64,000 nucleotides of DNA, from the NCBI RefSeq assembly GCF_039727615.1, contig NZ_CP152474.1:3286001-3350000 (forward strand). The letters run 5' to 3'. Position 1 is the first letter of the stretch. Each line of letters opens with the position of its first letter. Made by a program: the position numbers and the translations under genes. This document shows, piece by piece, positions 40,401 through 50,969 of this stretch. Source of the stretch: Leclercia sp. S52. GTDB lineage: Bacteria > Pseudomonadota > Gammaproteobacteria > Enterobacterales > Enterobacteriaceae. The notes under the pieces are model-generated. The model was not told the origin of the DNA, made no database searches, and saw nothing but the letters and a program-made list of their open reading frames with translations.

Positions 40401-42686
40401 ATGAATCAGAGTCTGCTGGTGACAAAGCGCGACGGTGCTACCGAGCGTATCAATCTGGACAAAATCCATCGTGTTCTCGACTGGGCAGCAGAAGGACTGA
40501 ACAACGTATCCATTTCTCAGGTGGAACTGCGCTCCCACATCCAGTTCTATGACGGCATCAAAACCTCTGATATCCACGAAACCATTATCAAAGCCGCGGC
40601 GGATCTGATCTCCCGCGAAGCACCGGATTATCAGTACCTCGCTGCACGTCTGGCCATTTTCCACCTGCGTAAAAAAGCCTACGGCCAGTTTGAGCCGCCA
40701 GCGCTGTTCGATCATGTGGTGAAGATGGTTGAGTTGGGCAAATACGACACGCATCTGCTGGAAGACTACACGGAAGAAGAGTTCAAGCAGATGGACGGGT
40801 TTATCGATCACTGGCGTGATATGAACTTCTCCTACGCTGCGGTGAAGCAGCTGGAAGGTAAATACCTGGTTCAGAACCGCGTGACCGGCGAAATCTACGA
40901 GAGCGCCCAGTTCCTCTACATTCTGGTCGCCGCCTGCCTGTTCTCTGGCTACCCGCGTGCTACCCGTCTGGAATACGTGAAGCGTTTCTACGATGCGGTT
41001 TCGACGTTCAAAATTTCTCTGCCAACGCCGATCATGTCCGGCGTGCGCACCCCAACCCGCCAGTTCAGCTCCTGCGTGCTGATCGAGTGCGGCGACAGCC
41101 TGGACTCCATTAACGCCACCTCCAGCGCCATTGTGAAATACGTTTCCCAGCGCGCCGGTATCGGCATCAACGCCGGTCGCATTCGTGCGCTGGGCAGCCC
41201 GATCCGCGGCGGTGAAGCATTCCATACCGGCTGTATTCCGTTCTACAAACACTTCCAGACCGCAGTGAAATCCTGCTCTCAGGGCGGCGTGCGCGGTGGT
41301 GCAGCGACCCTGTTCTACCCGATGTGGCATCTGGAAGTCGAAAGCCTGCTGGTCCTGAAGAACAACCGTGGCGTGGAAGGTAACCGCGTGCGTCACATGG
41401 ACTACGGCGTGCAGATTAACAAGCTGATGTACACCCGTCTGCTGAAAGGCGGCGACATCACCCTGTTCAGCCCGTCCGACGTCCCGGGCCTGTACGACGC
41501 CTTCTTTGCCGATCAGGATGAGTTCGAGCGCCTGTACGTTCAGTACGAGCAGGACGACAGCATCCGTAAGCAGCGCGTGAAGGCGGTTGAACTGTTCTCC
41601 CTGATGATGCAGGAGCGCGCCTCTACTGGCCGTATCTACATCCAGAACGTCGACCACTGCAACACCCACAGCCCGTTCGATCCGGTCGTTGCTCCAGTGC
41701 GCCAGTCCAACCTGTGTCTGGAGATCGCCCTGCCGACCAAACCGCTGGAAGATGTGAACGACGAAAACGGCGAAATCGCCCTCTGTACGCTCTCCGCGTT
41801 CAACCTGGGTGCGATTAACAGCCTCGACGAGCTGGAAGAGCTGGCGGTGCTGGCGGTACGTGCCCTGGATGCGCTGCTCGATTATCAGGATTACCCAATC
41901 CCGGCGGCAAAACGCGGTGCAATGGGTCGTCGTACCCTCGGCATTGGCGTGATCAACTATGCCTACTGGCTGGCGAAAAACGGCAAGCGTTACTCCGACG
42001 GCAGCGCCAACAACCTGACGCACCAGACCTTCGAAGCCATTCAGTATTACCTGCTGAAAGCCTCTAACGATCTGGCCATCGAACAGGGTGCCTGCCCGTG
42101 GTTCAACGAAACCACCTACGCCAAAGGCATTCTGCCGATCGACACCTACAAGAAAGACCTGGACGCGATCGCCAACGAGCCGCTGCATCTTGACTGGGAA
42201 GCTTTGCGTGAATCCATCAAGACTCACGGCCTGCGTAACTCCACGCTCTCTGCCCTGATGCCGTCCGAGACCTCCTCGCAGATCTCTAACGCCACCAACG
42301 GCATCGAGCCGCCGCGCGGCCACGTCAGCATCAAAGCGTCGAAAGACGGGATCCTGCGTCAGGTCGTGCCGGACTACGAGCTGCTGAAAAACAACTACGA
42401 GCTGCTGTGGGAGATGCCAAATAACGACGGCTACCTCCAGCTGGTGGGCATCATGCAGAAGTTTATCGACCAGTCGATCTCTGCGAACACCAACTACGAT
42501 CCGTCACGCTTCCCGTCCGGGAAAGTGCCGATGCAGCAGCTGCTGAAAGACCTGCTTACCGCGTACAAATTTGGCGTGAAGACCCTGTACTATCAAAACA
42601 CCCGTGACGGTGCGGAAGATGCGCAGGACGATCTGGCCCCGTCCATTCAGGATGATGGCTGCGAAAGCGGCGCTTGTAAGATTTAA
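40401..42686 (+). CDS. nrdA: Class Ia ribonucleoside-diphosphate reductase alpha subunit
   Basis: NrdA is the catalytic large subunit that reduces NDPs to dNDPs with NrdB. The N-terminal ATP cone (MNQSLLVTKRDGATERINLD) senses ATP/dATP. The catalytic thiols are visible: Cys225 (SSCVLIECG), Cys439 and Glu441 (NLCLEIAL). The C-terminal redox pair is in DDGCESGACKI. Length is 761 residues, as in K-12. Regulation by DnaA, NrdR and Fis is known for E. coli, and DnaA and NrdR-like sites are seen upstream. It is followed by a REP element and nrdB. Confidence 0.97.
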   Translation: MNQSLLVTKRDGATERINLDKIHRVLDWAAEGLNNVSISQVELRSHIQFYDGIKTSDIHETIIKAAADLISREAPDYQYLAARLAIFHLRKKAYGQFEPPALFDHVVKMVELGKYDTHLLEDYTEEEFKQMDGFIDHWRDMNFSYAAVKQLEGKYLVQNRVTGEIYESAQFLYILVAACLFSGYPRATRLEYVKRFYDAVSTFKISLPTPIMSGVRTPTRQFSSCVLIECGDSLDSINATSSAIVKYVSQRAGIGINAGRIRALGSPIRGGEAFHTGCIPFYKHFQTAVKSCSQGGVRGGAATLFYPMWHLEVESLLVLKNNRGVEGNRVRHMDYGVQINKLMYTRLLKGGDITLFSPSDVPGLYDAFFADQDEFERLYVQYEQDDSIRKQRVKAVELFSLMMQERASTGRIYIQNVDHCNTHSPFDPVVAPVRQSNLCLEIALPTKPLEDVNDENGEIALCTLSAFNLGAINSLDELEELAVLAVRALDALLDYQDYPIPAAKRGAMGRRTLGIGVINYAYWLAKNGKRYSDGSANNLTHQTFEAIQYYLLKASNDLAIEQGACPWFNETTYAKGILPIDTYKKDLDAIANEPLHLDWEALRESIKTHGLRNSTLSALMPSETSSQISNATNGIEPPRGHVSIKASKDGILRQVVPDYELLKNNYELLWEMPNNDGYLQLVGIMQKFIDQSISANTNYDPSRFPSGKVPMQQLLKDLLTAYKFGVKTLYYQNTRDGAEDAQDDLAPSIQDDGCESGACKI

Positions 42687-42693
42687 TGTAAAT

Positions 42694-42724
42694 GCCGGGT
42701 GGCGCTACGCTTACCCGGCCTACG
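42694..42724. repeat. REP element between nrdA and nrdB
   Basis: GCCGGGTGGCG and the facing CTTACCCGGC form the typical imperfect REP stem, followed by CTACG. It lies inside the nrdAB operon and could stabilise or attenuate the transcript between the two genes. Confidence 0.8.
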
Positions 42725-42767
42725 ATTTTGTTTGCCCGATCTACAAAATCTCTCACAGGACACATTC

Positions 42768-43898
42768 ATGGCATACACCACCTTTTCACAGACGAAAAAC
42801 GACCAGCTCAAAGAGCCGATGTTCTTCGGCCAGCCGGTCAACGTGGCACGCTACGATCAGCAAAAATATGACATCTTCGAAAAGCTGATTGAAAAGCAAC
42901 TCTCCTTCTTCTGGCGTCCGGAAGAAGTTGACGTTTCCCGCGACCGCATCGACTTTCAGGCTCTGCCGGATCATGAAAAGCACATCTTCCTCAGCAACCT
43001 GAAGTACCAGACGCTGCTGGACTCTATCCAGGGTCGTAGCCCGAACGTGGCGCTGCTGCCGCTGATCTCCATTCCGGAGCTAGAAACCTGGGTCGAGACA
43101 TGGGCGTTCTCTGAGACGATCCACTCCCGCTCTTACACCCATATCATTCGTAACATCGTCAACGATCCGGCGATTGTGTTCGATGATATCGTCACCAACG
43201 ATCAGATCCTGAAGCGCGCGCAGGGCATTGCCCACTTCTACGACGATCTGATCGAGATGACCAGCTACTGGCATCTGCTGGGTGAAGGCACCCACAGCGT
43301 GAACGGCAAAACCGTCACCGTGAACCTGCGTGAGCTGAAGAAGAAGCTCTACCTGTGCCTGATGAGCGTCAACGCCCTGGAAGCGATCCGCTTCTACGTC
43401 AGCTTTGCCTGCTCCTTCGCCTTCGCAGAACGCGAGCTGATGGAAGGCAACGCCAAAATCATCCGTCTGATCGCCCGTGATGAAGCGCTGCACCTGACCG
43501 GCACCCAGCATATGCTGAACCTGCTGCGCAGCGGCGTGGACGATCCGGAGATGGCTGAGATTGCTGAAGAGTGCAAGCAGGAGAGCTATGACCTGTTTGT
43601 CCAGGCGGCACAGCAGGAGAAAGAGTGGGCAGAATACCTGTTCCAGGGCGGCTCGATGATCGGCCTGAACAAAGATATTCTCTGCCAGTACGTGGAGTAC
43701 ATCACCAACATCCGCATGCAGGCGGTTGGCCTGGATCTGCCGTTCCAGACCCGCTCCAACCCGATCCCGTGGATCAACACCTGGCTGGTGTCCGATAACG
43801 TGCAGGTTGCGCCGCAGGAAGTGGAAGTGAGCTCCTACCTGGTCGGTCAGATTGACGCCGAAGTCAACACCGACGATCTGAGCGACTTCCAGCTCTGA
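42768..43898 (+). CDS. nrdB: Class Ia ribonucleoside-diphosphate reductase beta subunit
   Basis: NrdB holds the diferric-tyrosyl radical cofactor. The radical tyrosine lies in [11 protein letters not shown] (residue 123 counting Met, Tyr122 in mature numbering). Iron ligands are found in [10 protein letters not shown] and in [13 protein letters not shown]. The C-terminus DDLSDFQL binds NrdA. Length is 376 residues, as in K-12. The ATG at 42768 follows an AGGA site. The stop overlaps the start of yfaE (TGATG at 43896-43900), consistent with coupling. Confidence 0.97.
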   Translation: MAYTTFSQTKNDQLKEPMFFGQPVNVARYDQQKYDIFEKLIEKQLSFFWRPEEVDVSRDRIDFQALPDHEKHIFLSNLKYQTLLDSIQGRSPNVALLPLISIPELETWVETWAFSETIHSRSYTHIIRNIVNDPAIVFDDIVTNDQILKRAQGIAHFYDDLIEMTSYWHLLGEGTHSVNGKTVTVNLRELKKKLYLCLMSVNALEAIRFYVSFACSFAFAERELMEGNAKIIRLIARDEALHLTGTQHMLNLLRSGVDDPEMAEIAEECKQESYDLFVQAAQQEKEWAEYLFQGGSMIGLNKDILCQYVEYITNIRMQAVGLDLPFQTRSNPIPWINTWLVSDNVQVAPQEVEVSSYLVGQIDAEVNTDDLSDFQL

Positions 43899-44152
43899 TG
43901 AGCCGCGTGACGCTTCGTCTTACTGGCACAGAACTCCTGTGCCAGGAAGAACACCCTTCCCTGCTCATCGCGCTCGAATCCCACCAGATTGAAGTTGAAT
44001 ACCAGTGCCGTGAAGGCTACTGCGGTTCCTGCCGCTGTCGTCTGGTGACCGGCCAGGTTGACTGGATCACCGAACCGCTGGCCTTCATCAACGAAGGGGA
44101 AATTTTGCCCTGCTGCTGTCGGGCAAATGGTGATATAGAGATCGAGATGTGA
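43898..44152 (+). CDS. yfaE: YfaE 2Fe-2S ferredoxin for NrdB cofactor maintenance
   Basis: YfaE is a plant-type [2Fe-2S] ferredoxin that helps form and repair the diferric-tyrosyl cofactor of NrdB. Cysteines are in the expected pattern, QCREGYCGSCRCRLV and then LPCCCRANG. It has 84 residues, as in K-12. It is translationally coupled to nrdB through an overlapping TGATG. A pair of REP elements follows. Confidence 0.95.
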   Translation: MSRVTLRLTGTELLCQEEHPSLLIALESHQIEVEYQCREGYCGSCRCRLVTGQVDWITEPLAFINEGEILPCCCRANGDIEIEM

Positions 44153-44156
44153 TTGT

Positions 44157-44230
44157 GCCGGGTGGCGCTTCGCTTACCGGCCTACAAAACCGCAGTCCGT
44201 AGGCCGGGTAAGGCGCAGCCGCCACCCGGC
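44157..44230. repeat. BIME: two inverted REP elements between yfaE and glpQ
   Basis: One REP at 44157-44185 (GCCGGGTGGCGCTTCGC) faces an inverted copy at 44199-44230 that ends GCCACCCGGC. The whole can fold into a long stem. It lies between two convergent genes, the usual place for a BIME, and may protect the 3' ends of both transcripts. Confidence 0.88.
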
Positions 44231-44234
44231 AATT

Positions 44235-45296
44235 TCAGCGTTTATCCTTCAAAAAGCTCACCGCTTTATCCGGGAAATCGGTAAACAACCCGTCCACGCC
44301 CGCCTGGTTGTACAACACCTCATAAAGCTGATTCACATCCGTCGCATATTCCGGCAGCTGGTCCGCACGCACCGTATAAGGATGGACCTGCATCTTGCTG
44401 GCATGCGCCTCTTTCACCATCGCCGTCAGCTTCACGTGGCCCGGCGTGGAGCCCTCCGCCACCAGCATGTGGTAATCCGGCCCGATGCCGTCGGCATACT
44501 GTGCAATCTGCTTCATCGCACCCGGCTTAAACATCCAGTCGTAGCTGTAGTTCACCCACTTGCCGTCCGGCTGCTTCTCCTGGGTTTCATTCCAGTCTGT
44601 CAAGGCAATCAGCTGCACCAGATTGAGATCCATCCCCATCTTCGGCTCCAGCTCGGTTTTGATGCGCTTCAGCTCAGCGGCGTCAAAACACTGCAGATAA
44701 ACCTTGTCCTTCTTGCTGGTGTAGCCGTACTGCTTCAGCACCTCCAGCGTCTTCGCGGCAATGTCTTTCCCTTCCTGGTGGTGGAACCACGGCGCTTTGA
44801 TTTCCGGGTAGATACCGATATTTTTACCGGTTGAGTGGTTCAGCCCCTGAACAAACTCAATCTCTTCCTGGAAGGTATGGATCCGGAAGTCAGATTTGCC
44901 CATCGGGAAACGTCCCGGATAGACCTGCACCTTCTTGCCGTTTTCAATCTCGAAGCCTTCGGTAAACTTCAGGGAGCGGATCTCCGCCAGGGTAAAATCA
45001 ATGGCGTAGAAACGGCCATCTTTGCGGGCGCGGTCCGGGAAACGCTCCGCCACGTCCGTCACGCGGTCAAGATAATGGTCATGCAGGACCACCAGCTGGT
45101 CGTCCCTGGTCATTACCAGATCCTGCTCCAGGTAATCGGCACCCTGCGCATAGGCCATCGCTTTCGCCGGCAGCGTATGCTCCGGCAGATAGCCGCTCGC
45201 GCCGCGATGGGCGATGACGATTTTATCGGCCGCCAGCGCGGAACCGGTCATCAGGCCTGCCAGCAGCAGGCCGGTTGTTAAGGCAGATAATTTCAT
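44235..45296 (-). CDS. glpQ: Periplasmic glycerophosphodiester phosphodiesterase
   Basis: GlpQ hydrolyses glycerophosphodiesters to glycerol-3-phosphate plus an alcohol in the periplasm. The product is imported by GlpT. A signal peptide (KLSALTTGLLLAGLMTGSAL) is cleaved near ALAADK. The GDPD core has HRGASGYLPEHTL, the acidic YLEQDLVMTRDDQ and VVLHDHYLDR. Length is 353 residues (358 in K-12). It lies 11 bases downstream of glpT in the glpTQ operon. Confidence 0.95.
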   Translation of the reverse strand: MKLSALTTGLLLAGLMTGSALAADKIVIAHRGASGYLPEHTLPAKAMAYAQGADYLEQDLVMTRDDQLVVLHDHYLDRVTDVAERFPDRARKDGRFYAIDFTLAEIRSLKFTEGFEIENGKKVQVYPGRFPMGKSDFRIHTFQEEIEFVQGLNHSTGKNIGIYPEIKAPWFHHQEGKDIAAKTLEVLKQYGYTSKKDKVYLQCFDAAELKRIKTELEPKMGMDLNLVQLIALTDWNETQEKQPDGKWVNYSYDWMFKPGAMKQIAQYADGIGPDYHMLVAEGSTPGHVKLTAMVKEAHASKMQVHPYTVRADQLPEYATDVNQLYEVLYNQAGVDGLFTDFPDKAVSFLKDKR

Positions 45297-45307
45297 GGCA
45301 ATGCTCC

Positions 45308-46660
45308 TTATTGACGACGTGCGAGCACTTCCGCGTGGTGACGTTTCTCACCAATCATCACAACAATCAGCAGCAGTACCGCCAGCACGCTACCGCCGAT
45401 CATCACCATAAAGCCGCCGTCCCAGCCGAAGAAGTCAACGGTATAGCCCACGATGGCGCTTGCCGCGACCGAACCGCCCAGGTAGCCGAACAGACCGGTA
45501 AAGCCTGCCGCCGTGCCTGCCGCTTTCTTCGGTGCCAGTTCCAGCGCATGCAGACCGATCAGCATAACCGGACCATAAATCAGGAAGCCGATGACGATCA
45601 TGCAGGCCATATCCACGCCCGGGTTGCCCGGCGGGTTGAGCCAGTACACCACGGTCGCGATGGTCACCAGGGTCATAAAGAAGACGCCCGTCGCACCGCG
45701 GTTACCTTTAAACACCTTGTCCGACATCCAGCCGCAAATCAGGGTGCCCGGGATCCCGGCGTATTCATACAGGAAGTAGGCCCAGGAAGATTTATCCAGC
45801 GCGAAGTGCTTCACCTCTTTCAGGTAAGTCGGGGACCAGTCAAGAATGCCGTAGCGCAGCAGATACACGAACACGTTGGCCACCGCGATGTACCACAGCA
45901 GTTTGTTGGGCAGCACGTACTTCATGAAGATCTGCTTTGCCGTCAATTCTTCTTCGTGCTTCTCACTGTAATCATCCGGATAGTCGTTTTTGTACTCTTC
46001 AATCGGCGGCAGGCCGCAGGATTGCGGTGTGTCACGCATCAGGGCGAAGGCAATAATCGCCACCACAATGGCACCAAAGGCAGGCATATAGAGCGCCGCA
46101 TGCCAGTCGTTGAACCAGGCCATCCCCAGCAGGAACAGCAGAGGCGGAATACCGCCGCCCACGTTATGCGCGCAGTTCCACACCGACACGATACCGCCAC
46201 GCTCTTTCTGCGACCACCAGTGCACCATGGTACGTCCGCACGGCGGCCATCCCATTCCCTGGAACCAGCCGCAGAGGAACAGCAGCACGAACATGACGGC
46301 AATGCTGGAGGTTGCCCAGGGTACAAAGCCCATAAACAGCATGACCGCTGCCGCCAGGATCAGACCGGCCGGCAGGAACACGCGCGGATTCGAGCGATCG
46401 GAGACTGAACCCATAATGAATTTGGAAAAACCGTAGGCGATGGAGATCCCCGACAGCGCGAACCCCAGATCGCCACGCGAAAAGCCCTGCTCCACCAGAT
46501 ACGGCATGGCGAGCGCGAAGTTTTTACGCACAAGGTAGTACGCCGCGTACCCGAAGAAGATCCCCAGGAAAATTTGCCAACGCAGACGGCGGTATAGCGG
46601 ATCAATTTCTGCCTCTGGCAGACGCGCCCGATGCGGCGCAGGTTTGAAGATACTGAGCAT
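45308..46660 (-). CDS. glpT: GlpT glycerol-3-phosphate:phosphate antiporter
   Basis: GlpT imports glycerol-3-phosphate in exchange for phosphate and is also an entry route for fosfomycin. It has 450 residues (452 in K-12) and twelve membrane helices in two halves. The organophosphate:phosphate antiporter signature is seen as [19 protein letters not shown]. Conserved arginines of the substrate site lie in [20 protein letters not shown]. The gene is intact with no premature stop. It heads the glpTQ operon, divergent from glpABC. Confidence 0.96.
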   Translation of the reverse strand: MLSIFKPAPHRARLPEAEIDPLYRRLRWQIFLGIFFGYAAYYLVRKNFALAMPYLVEQGFSRGDLGFALSGISIAYGFSKFIMGSVSDRSNPRVFLPAGLILAAAVMLFMGFVPWATSSIAVMFVLLFLCGWFQGMGWPPCGRTMVHWWSQKERGGIVSVWNCAHNVGGGIPPLLFLLGMAWFNDWHAALYMPAFGAIVVAIIAFALMRDTPQSCGLPPIEEYKNDYPDDYSEKHEEELTAKQIFMKYVLPNKLLWYIAVANVFVYLLRYGILDWSPTYLKEVKHFALDKSSWAYFLYEYAGIPGTLICGWMSDKVFKGNRGATGVFFMTLVTIATVVYWLNPPGNPGVDMACMIVIGFLIYGPVMLIGLHALELAPKKAAGTAAGFTGLFGYLGGSVAASAIVGYTVDFFGWDGGFMVMIGGSVLAVLLLIVVMIGEKRHHAEVLARRQ

Positions 46661-46915
46661 GACAGCCTCCGTGGCCAGGTATTGAATTTACAGGGGTTTA
46701 ACTGCCCCCTACTCCAGAGAGGCCGCGATGTTAAGAAATCACAGTGATTGTTACTGTGAATCAACGCACAGATTGTTACAGAAATATGACAGAATGCGCA
46801 AAAAAGCGCATGAAATCACGTTTCACTTTCGAATTTCGCTCGTTTGTGTTCGAAATCAAACAAACCACAGTTTTTATATGGCTAAATGATAAAAAACGAA
46901 CACAGAGGGATGACA
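46661..46915. promoter_or_regulatory. glpTQ/glpABC divergent control region with a CRP site
   Basis: TGTGAATCAACGCACA at 46755-46770 is a good CRP site (TGTGA-N6-GCACA, one mismatch from the palindrome). Repeated TTTCG/TTCGA-containing stretches near 46823-46860 resemble the weak tandem GlpR operators of this region in E. coli, but I could not fix their limits. AT-rich promoter sequence precedes glpA. No gene is seen. Confidence 0.65.
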
Positions 46916-48544
46916 ATGGCAATTCACGATCCTCGTTACAGCGATGTGATAATCATTGGCGGTGGCGCGACCGGTGCCGGCATCGCACGCGATTGCGCCC
47001 TGCGGGGATTAAGCGTCACGCTTCTGGAGCGCCATGACATCGCGACAGGCGCTACCGGCCGCAATCATGGATTGCTTCACAGTGGCGCCCGCTACGCCGT
47101 AACTGACGGCGAATCCGCGCGCGAATGTATCGCCGAAAATCAGATCCTGCGACGTATTGCCCGCCACTGCATTGAACCGACCGACGGTCTGTTTATTACG
47201 CTTCCCGAAGACGATCTCGCCTTTCAGTCAACCTTTATTACCGCCTGCCGTGCGGCGGGGATTCAGGCCGAGGCTATCGACCCGGCCCTCGCACGTCGCA
47301 TTGAGCCCTCCGTCAACCCGGCCCTGACGGGCGCGGTAAAAGTGCCTGACGGTACGGTTGATCCTTTTCGCCTGACGGCCGCCAACATGCTGGACGCTCG
47401 CGAGCATGGGGCGCGCATTCTGACCGGACATGAGGTAACCGGACTCATCCGCGAGGGCCATCGCATCTGCGGCGTGCGGGTGTTTGACACGCAATACAAT
47501 GAACACAGCGAGCTGTTTGCCTCCGTCGTCGTCAATGCCGCAGGGATCTGGGGACAGCGCATTGCGGAATACGCCGATCTGTCGCTTCGCATGTTCCCGG
47601 CGAAAGGCTCCCTGCTGATCCTCGACCACCGCATTAATAACCACGTGATCAACCGCTGCCGCAAACCGTCCGATGCCGATATTCTCGTCCCCGGCGATAC
47701 CATTTCGTTAATCGGTACAACCTCAACGCAGGTGGACTACAGCCAGATTGATTACAACCGCGTGACCGCCGAAGAGGTGGATATCCTGCTGCGCGAAGGG
47801 GAAAAACTGGCCCCGGTGATGGCACAGACCCGGATCCTGCGCGCCTATGCGGGCGTACGTCCGCTGGTCGCCAGCGATAACGACCCGAGCGGGCGTAGCG
47901 TCAGCCGGGGCATTGTGCTGCTCGACCATACCGCGCGTGACGGTCTGGACGGGTTTATCACCATCACCGGCGGCAAGCTGATGACCTATCGTCTGATGGC
48001 GGAGTGGGCAACGGATGCCGTCTGCCGCAAGCTGGGCAATACCCAGCCGTGCGTAACGGCAGAGCAACCTCTGCCCGGATCGCGGCAGTCCACCGGGAAG
48101 ACGCTACAAAAAATAATCTCCCTGCCCGCCCCTCTGCGCGGATCGGCCATCTATCGCCATGGCGACAGGACGCCGGCCTGGCTGGGCGAAGGCCGGCTGA
48201 GCCGCAGCCTGGTATGCGAATGCGAAGCCGTGACCGCCGGTGAAGTGCAGTACGCGGTGGAGAACCTGACGGTCAAGAGCCTGCTCGATCTCCGCCGCCG
48301 CACCCGCGTCGGAATGGGGACCTGCCAGGGCGAGCTGTGCGCCTGCCGTGCCGCCGGGCTGTTGCAACGATTCCATACCACCACCGCCACCCAGTCGCTC
48401 GATCAGCTCAGCGCTTTTTTAAACGAGCGCTGGAAAGGTATTCAGCCTGTCGCCTGGGGTGATGCCCTGCGTGAAAGCGAGTTTACCCGCTGGGTCTACC
48501 AGGGGCTTTGTGGTCTTGAGAAGGAGCAACAGGATGAAATTTGA
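46916..48544 (+). CDS. glpA: Anaerobic glycerol-3-phosphate dehydrogenase subunit A
   Basis: GlpA is the FAD-containing catalytic subunit of the anaerobic GlpABC dehydrogenase, which oxidises glycerol-3-phosphate and feeds menaquinone. The FAD motif is [20 protein letters not shown]. The C-terminal Fer2_BFD-like domain has [16 protein letters not shown] and [11 protein letters not shown]. The ATG at 46916 is preferred because GAGGG lies 6 bases upstream. The in-frame ATG at 46910 directly abuts it. This gives 542 residues, the K-12 length. The stop overlaps glpB by 11 bases. Confidence 0.95.
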   Translation: MAIHDPRYSDVIIIGGGATGAGIARDCALRGLSVTLLERHDIATGATGRNHGLLHSGARYAVTDGESARECIAENQILRRIARHCIEPTDGLFITLPEDDLAFQSTFITACRAAGIQAEAIDPALARRIEPSVNPALTGAVKVPDGTVDPFRLTAANMLDAREHGARILTGHEVTGLIREGHRICGVRVFDTQYNEHSELFASVVVNAAGIWGQRIAEYADLSLRMFPAKGSLLILDHRINNHVINRCRKPSDADILVPGDTISLIGTTSTQVDYSQIDYNRVTAEEVDILLREGEKLAPVMAQTRILRAYAGVRPLVASDNDPSGRSVSRGIVLLDHTARDGLDGFITITGGKLMTYRLMAEWATDAVCRKLGNTQPCVTAEQPLPGSRQSTGKTLQKIISLPAPLRGSAIYRHGDRTPAWLGEGRLSRSLVCECEAVTAGEVQYAVENLTVKSLLDLRRRTRVGMGTCQGELCACRAAGLLQRFHTTTATQSLDQLSAFLNERWKGIQPVAWGDALRESEFTRWVYQGLCGLEKEQQDEI

Positions 48545-49751
48545 TACCGTGATAGTCGGCGGCGGGCTGGCGGGCCTGCTCTGTGGCATCAAACTCATAA
48601 AAAAGGGGCTGCGCTGCGCCATTATCACCCGGGGTCAGAGTGCCCTGCACTTCTCGTCAGGATCGCTGGATCTGGTGGACGATACGTACCGCGATAAACT
48701 GCCGCCCGAGCATCCGTATCACCTGATCGGCGCGCATCATATTGACCGCTTTGCACTGGAAACCGAAGCGCTACTGGCGGACTGCGGTGCACGTCTTAAG
48801 GGGAGCGCCAGGCAAAATCATCAGCGCGTCACGCCGCTCGGCACCCTGCGTTCCGCCTGGCTCAGTCCGGAGGAGGTGCCCGTTGCCCCGTTCAGTACCG
48901 AGCGCGTGCGGGTAGTGGGTATTAGCGGTTTTCTTGATTTTCAGCCTCATCTCGCGGCAGCCTCGCTCTGTCGCCAGGGGGTTAATGCCGAAACGGCAGA
49001 AATAGAGCTGCCCGAGCTGGATGTCCTGCGCGACAACCCGAGCGAGTTTCGCGCGGTGAATATCGCCCGTTTCCTGGATAACGAAGAGAAATGGTCGCTG
49101 CTGTATGACGCGCTCAGGCCGCTCGGCGAAACCTGCGACGTGCTGTTGATGCCCGCCTGCTTTGGCTTACGCGACAACCGACTCTGGCGCTGGCTCTCGG
49201 ATCGCCTGCCCTGCACGCTCGGCCTGCTGCCAACCCTGCCGCCTTCCGTACCCGGCATTCGCCTGCATACCCAGCTCCAGCGCCAGTTTGTTGCCCAGGG
49301 TGGCGTCTGGATGGCGGGGGATGAGGTGAAGAAAATTACCCTGACGGACGGCGCGGTGAGCGAAGTCTGGACACGCAACCACGATGATATTCCACTTCGT
49401 GCCCGCTATACCGTGCTGGCAAGCGGCAGTTTCTTCAGTAACGGACTGCTGAGCAGCCGGGAGGGCATCCGGGAAGCCATTATGGGGCTGGATGTCCGGC
49501 AAAGCGCCTCCCGCGCGGACTGGTATCAGAGTGATTTCTTCTCGCCGCAGCCCTGGCAACAGTTCGGCGTGATTGTCGATAACCAGCTACACCCGCAGAT
49601 TTCCGGTAAGCCCGTCAGTAATCTCTTTGCCATCGGCTCGCTGCTGGGCGGATACGATCCTATCGCCCAGGGATGCGGGGGCGGCGTCTGCGCCGTCACG
49701 GCGCTGTATGTGGCAGAGCAGATTAGCCAGCGCACGGAGGCTGAACGATGA
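48534..49751 (+). CDS. glpB: Anaerobic glycerol-3-phosphate dehydrogenase subunit B
   Basis: GlpB is a flavoprotein subunit of GlpABC. The N-terminal dinucleotide motif is [16 protein letters not shown]. Conserved regions include [27 protein letters not shown] and [14 protein letters not shown] at the C-terminus. It has 405 residues against 419 in K-12; the difference is a shorter stretch near residues 50-80. It starts inside the 3' end of glpA and overlaps glpC by four bases (ATGA), so the three are tightly coupled. Confidence 0.94.
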   Translation: MKFDTVIVGGGLAGLLCGIKLIKKGLRCAIITRGQSALHFSSGSLDLVDDTYRDKLPPEHPYHLIGAHHIDRFALETEALLADCGARLKGSARQNHQRVTPLGTLRSAWLSPEEVPVAPFSTERVRVVGISGFLDFQPHLAAASLCRQGVNAETAEIELPELDVLRDNPSEFRAVNIARFLDNEEKWSLLYDALRPLGETCDVLLMPACFGLRDNRLWRWLSDRLPCTLGLLPTLPPSVPGIRLHTQLQRQFVAQGGVWMAGDEVKKITLTDGAVSEVWTRNHDDIPLRARYTVLASGSFFSNGLLSSREGIREAIMGLDVRQSASRADWYQSDFFSPQPWQQFGVIVDNQLHPQISGKPVSNLFAIGSLLGGYDPIAQGCGGGVCAVTALYVAEQISQRTEAER

Positions 49752-50938
49752 ACGATACCCGTTTTGAAAGCTGCATCAAATGTACGGTGTGTACCACCGT
49801 TTGCCCGGTCAGCGGCGTAAATCCACGCTATCCAGGTCCGAAACAGGCCGGGCCGGACGGCGAGCGTCTGCGTCTGAAGGACGGCAAGCTGTACGACGAG
49901 GCGCTGAAATACTGCATCAACTGCAAACGCTGCGAGGTGGCCTGTCCATCGGATGTTAAAATCGGCGATATCATCCAGCGCGCCCGGGCGCGCTACAGCA
50001 CGCAAACGCCGTCATTGCGGGACGCCATTCTGAGCCACACCGATCTGATGGGCAGCCTGTCGACGCCCTTTGCCCCGCTGGTGAATGCCGCGACCTCTCT
50101 CAAACCGGTGCGCCAGCTGCTGGATGCCACGCTGAAGATAGATCATCACCGCAGCCTGCCAAAATATTCTCACGGCACTTTCCGCCGCTGGTACAAGTCC
50201 GTCGCGGCGGAGCAGGCGAAGTTTACCGACCAGGTGGCCTTTTTCCACGGCTGCTATGTGAATTACAACCACCCGCAGCTGGGTAAAGATCTGCTGAAGG
50301 TGCTGAATGCCATGGGAACCGGCGTTCAGTTACTGCACAAGGAGAAGTGCTGCGGCGTACCGCTGATTGCCAACGGTTTTACCGATAAAGCGCGCAGGCA
50401 GGCAAAAAGCAATGTCACCTCCCTGCGCGAAGCCATTGTCGACAAGGGTATTCCGGTGCTGGCGACCTCGTCCACCTGCACCTTCACTCTGCGCGACGAG
50501 TACCCGCATCTGCTGGACGTGGATAATAGTGGGTTGCGCGAGCATATCGAGCTGGCGACGCGTTTCCTGTGGCGCAAACTGGATAGCGGGCAGACGTTGC
50601 CGCTGGGGAAATTACCCCTGAAAGTGGTGTACCACACGCCGTGTCATATGGAGAAAATGGGCTGGTCGCTCTATACGCTTGAACTGCTGCGGTTGATTCC
50701 GGGCCTTGAGCTAACGGTGCTGGATTCGCGCTGCTGCGGGATTGCGGGAACCTACGGCTTTAAACGTGAGAACTACGCAACGTCACAGGCAATTGGCGCC
50801 CCGCTGTTCCGCCAGATTGAAGAGAGCGGCGCGGATATCGTGGTGACCGACTGCGAAACCTGCAAGTGGCAGATTGAGATGTCCACCAGCAAGCGCTGTG
50901 AACATCCGATTACCCTGCTGGCGAAGGCGCTGGGCTGA
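49748..50938 (+). CDS. glpC: Anaerobic glycerol-3-phosphate dehydrogenase subunit C
   Basis: GlpC is the iron-sulfur, membrane-anchoring subunit that passes electrons from GlpAB to menaquinone. Two [4Fe-4S] motifs occur near the N-terminus: [18 protein letters not shown] and [14 protein letters not shown]. Two CCG domains follow, with KEKCCGVPL and [13 protein letters not shown]. Length is 396 residues, as in K-12. It depends on the menaquinone pathway encoded at 54963-61975. Confidence 0.95.
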   Translation: MNDTRFESCIKCTVCTTVCPVSGVNPRYPGPKQAGPDGERLRLKDGKLYDEALKYCINCKRCEVACPSDVKIGDIIQRARARYSTQTPSLRDAILSHTDLMGSLSTPFAPLVNAATSLKPVRQLLDATLKIDHHRSLPKYSHGTFRRWYKSVAAEQAKFTDQVAFFHGCYVNYNHPQLGKDLLKVLNAMGTGVQLLHKEKCCGVPLIANGFTDKARRQAKSNVTSLREAIVDKGIPVLATSSTCTFTLRDEYPHLLDVDNSGLREHIELATRFLWRKLDSGQTLPLGKLPLKVVYHTPCHMEKMGWSLYTLELLRLIPGLELTVLDSRCCGIAGTYGFKRENYATSQAIGAPLFRQIEESGADIVVTDCETCKWQIEMSTSKRCEHPITLLAKALG

Positions 50939-50969
50939 ACAGTGCCGGGGAAAGGCCCCGGCACAGGCT

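Noticed and set aside
44157-44230. Repeats considered as a CRISPR array
   Set aside because: Only two inverted REP units with GCCGGGTGGCG cores, no regular spacers and no cas genes; a BIME explains them.
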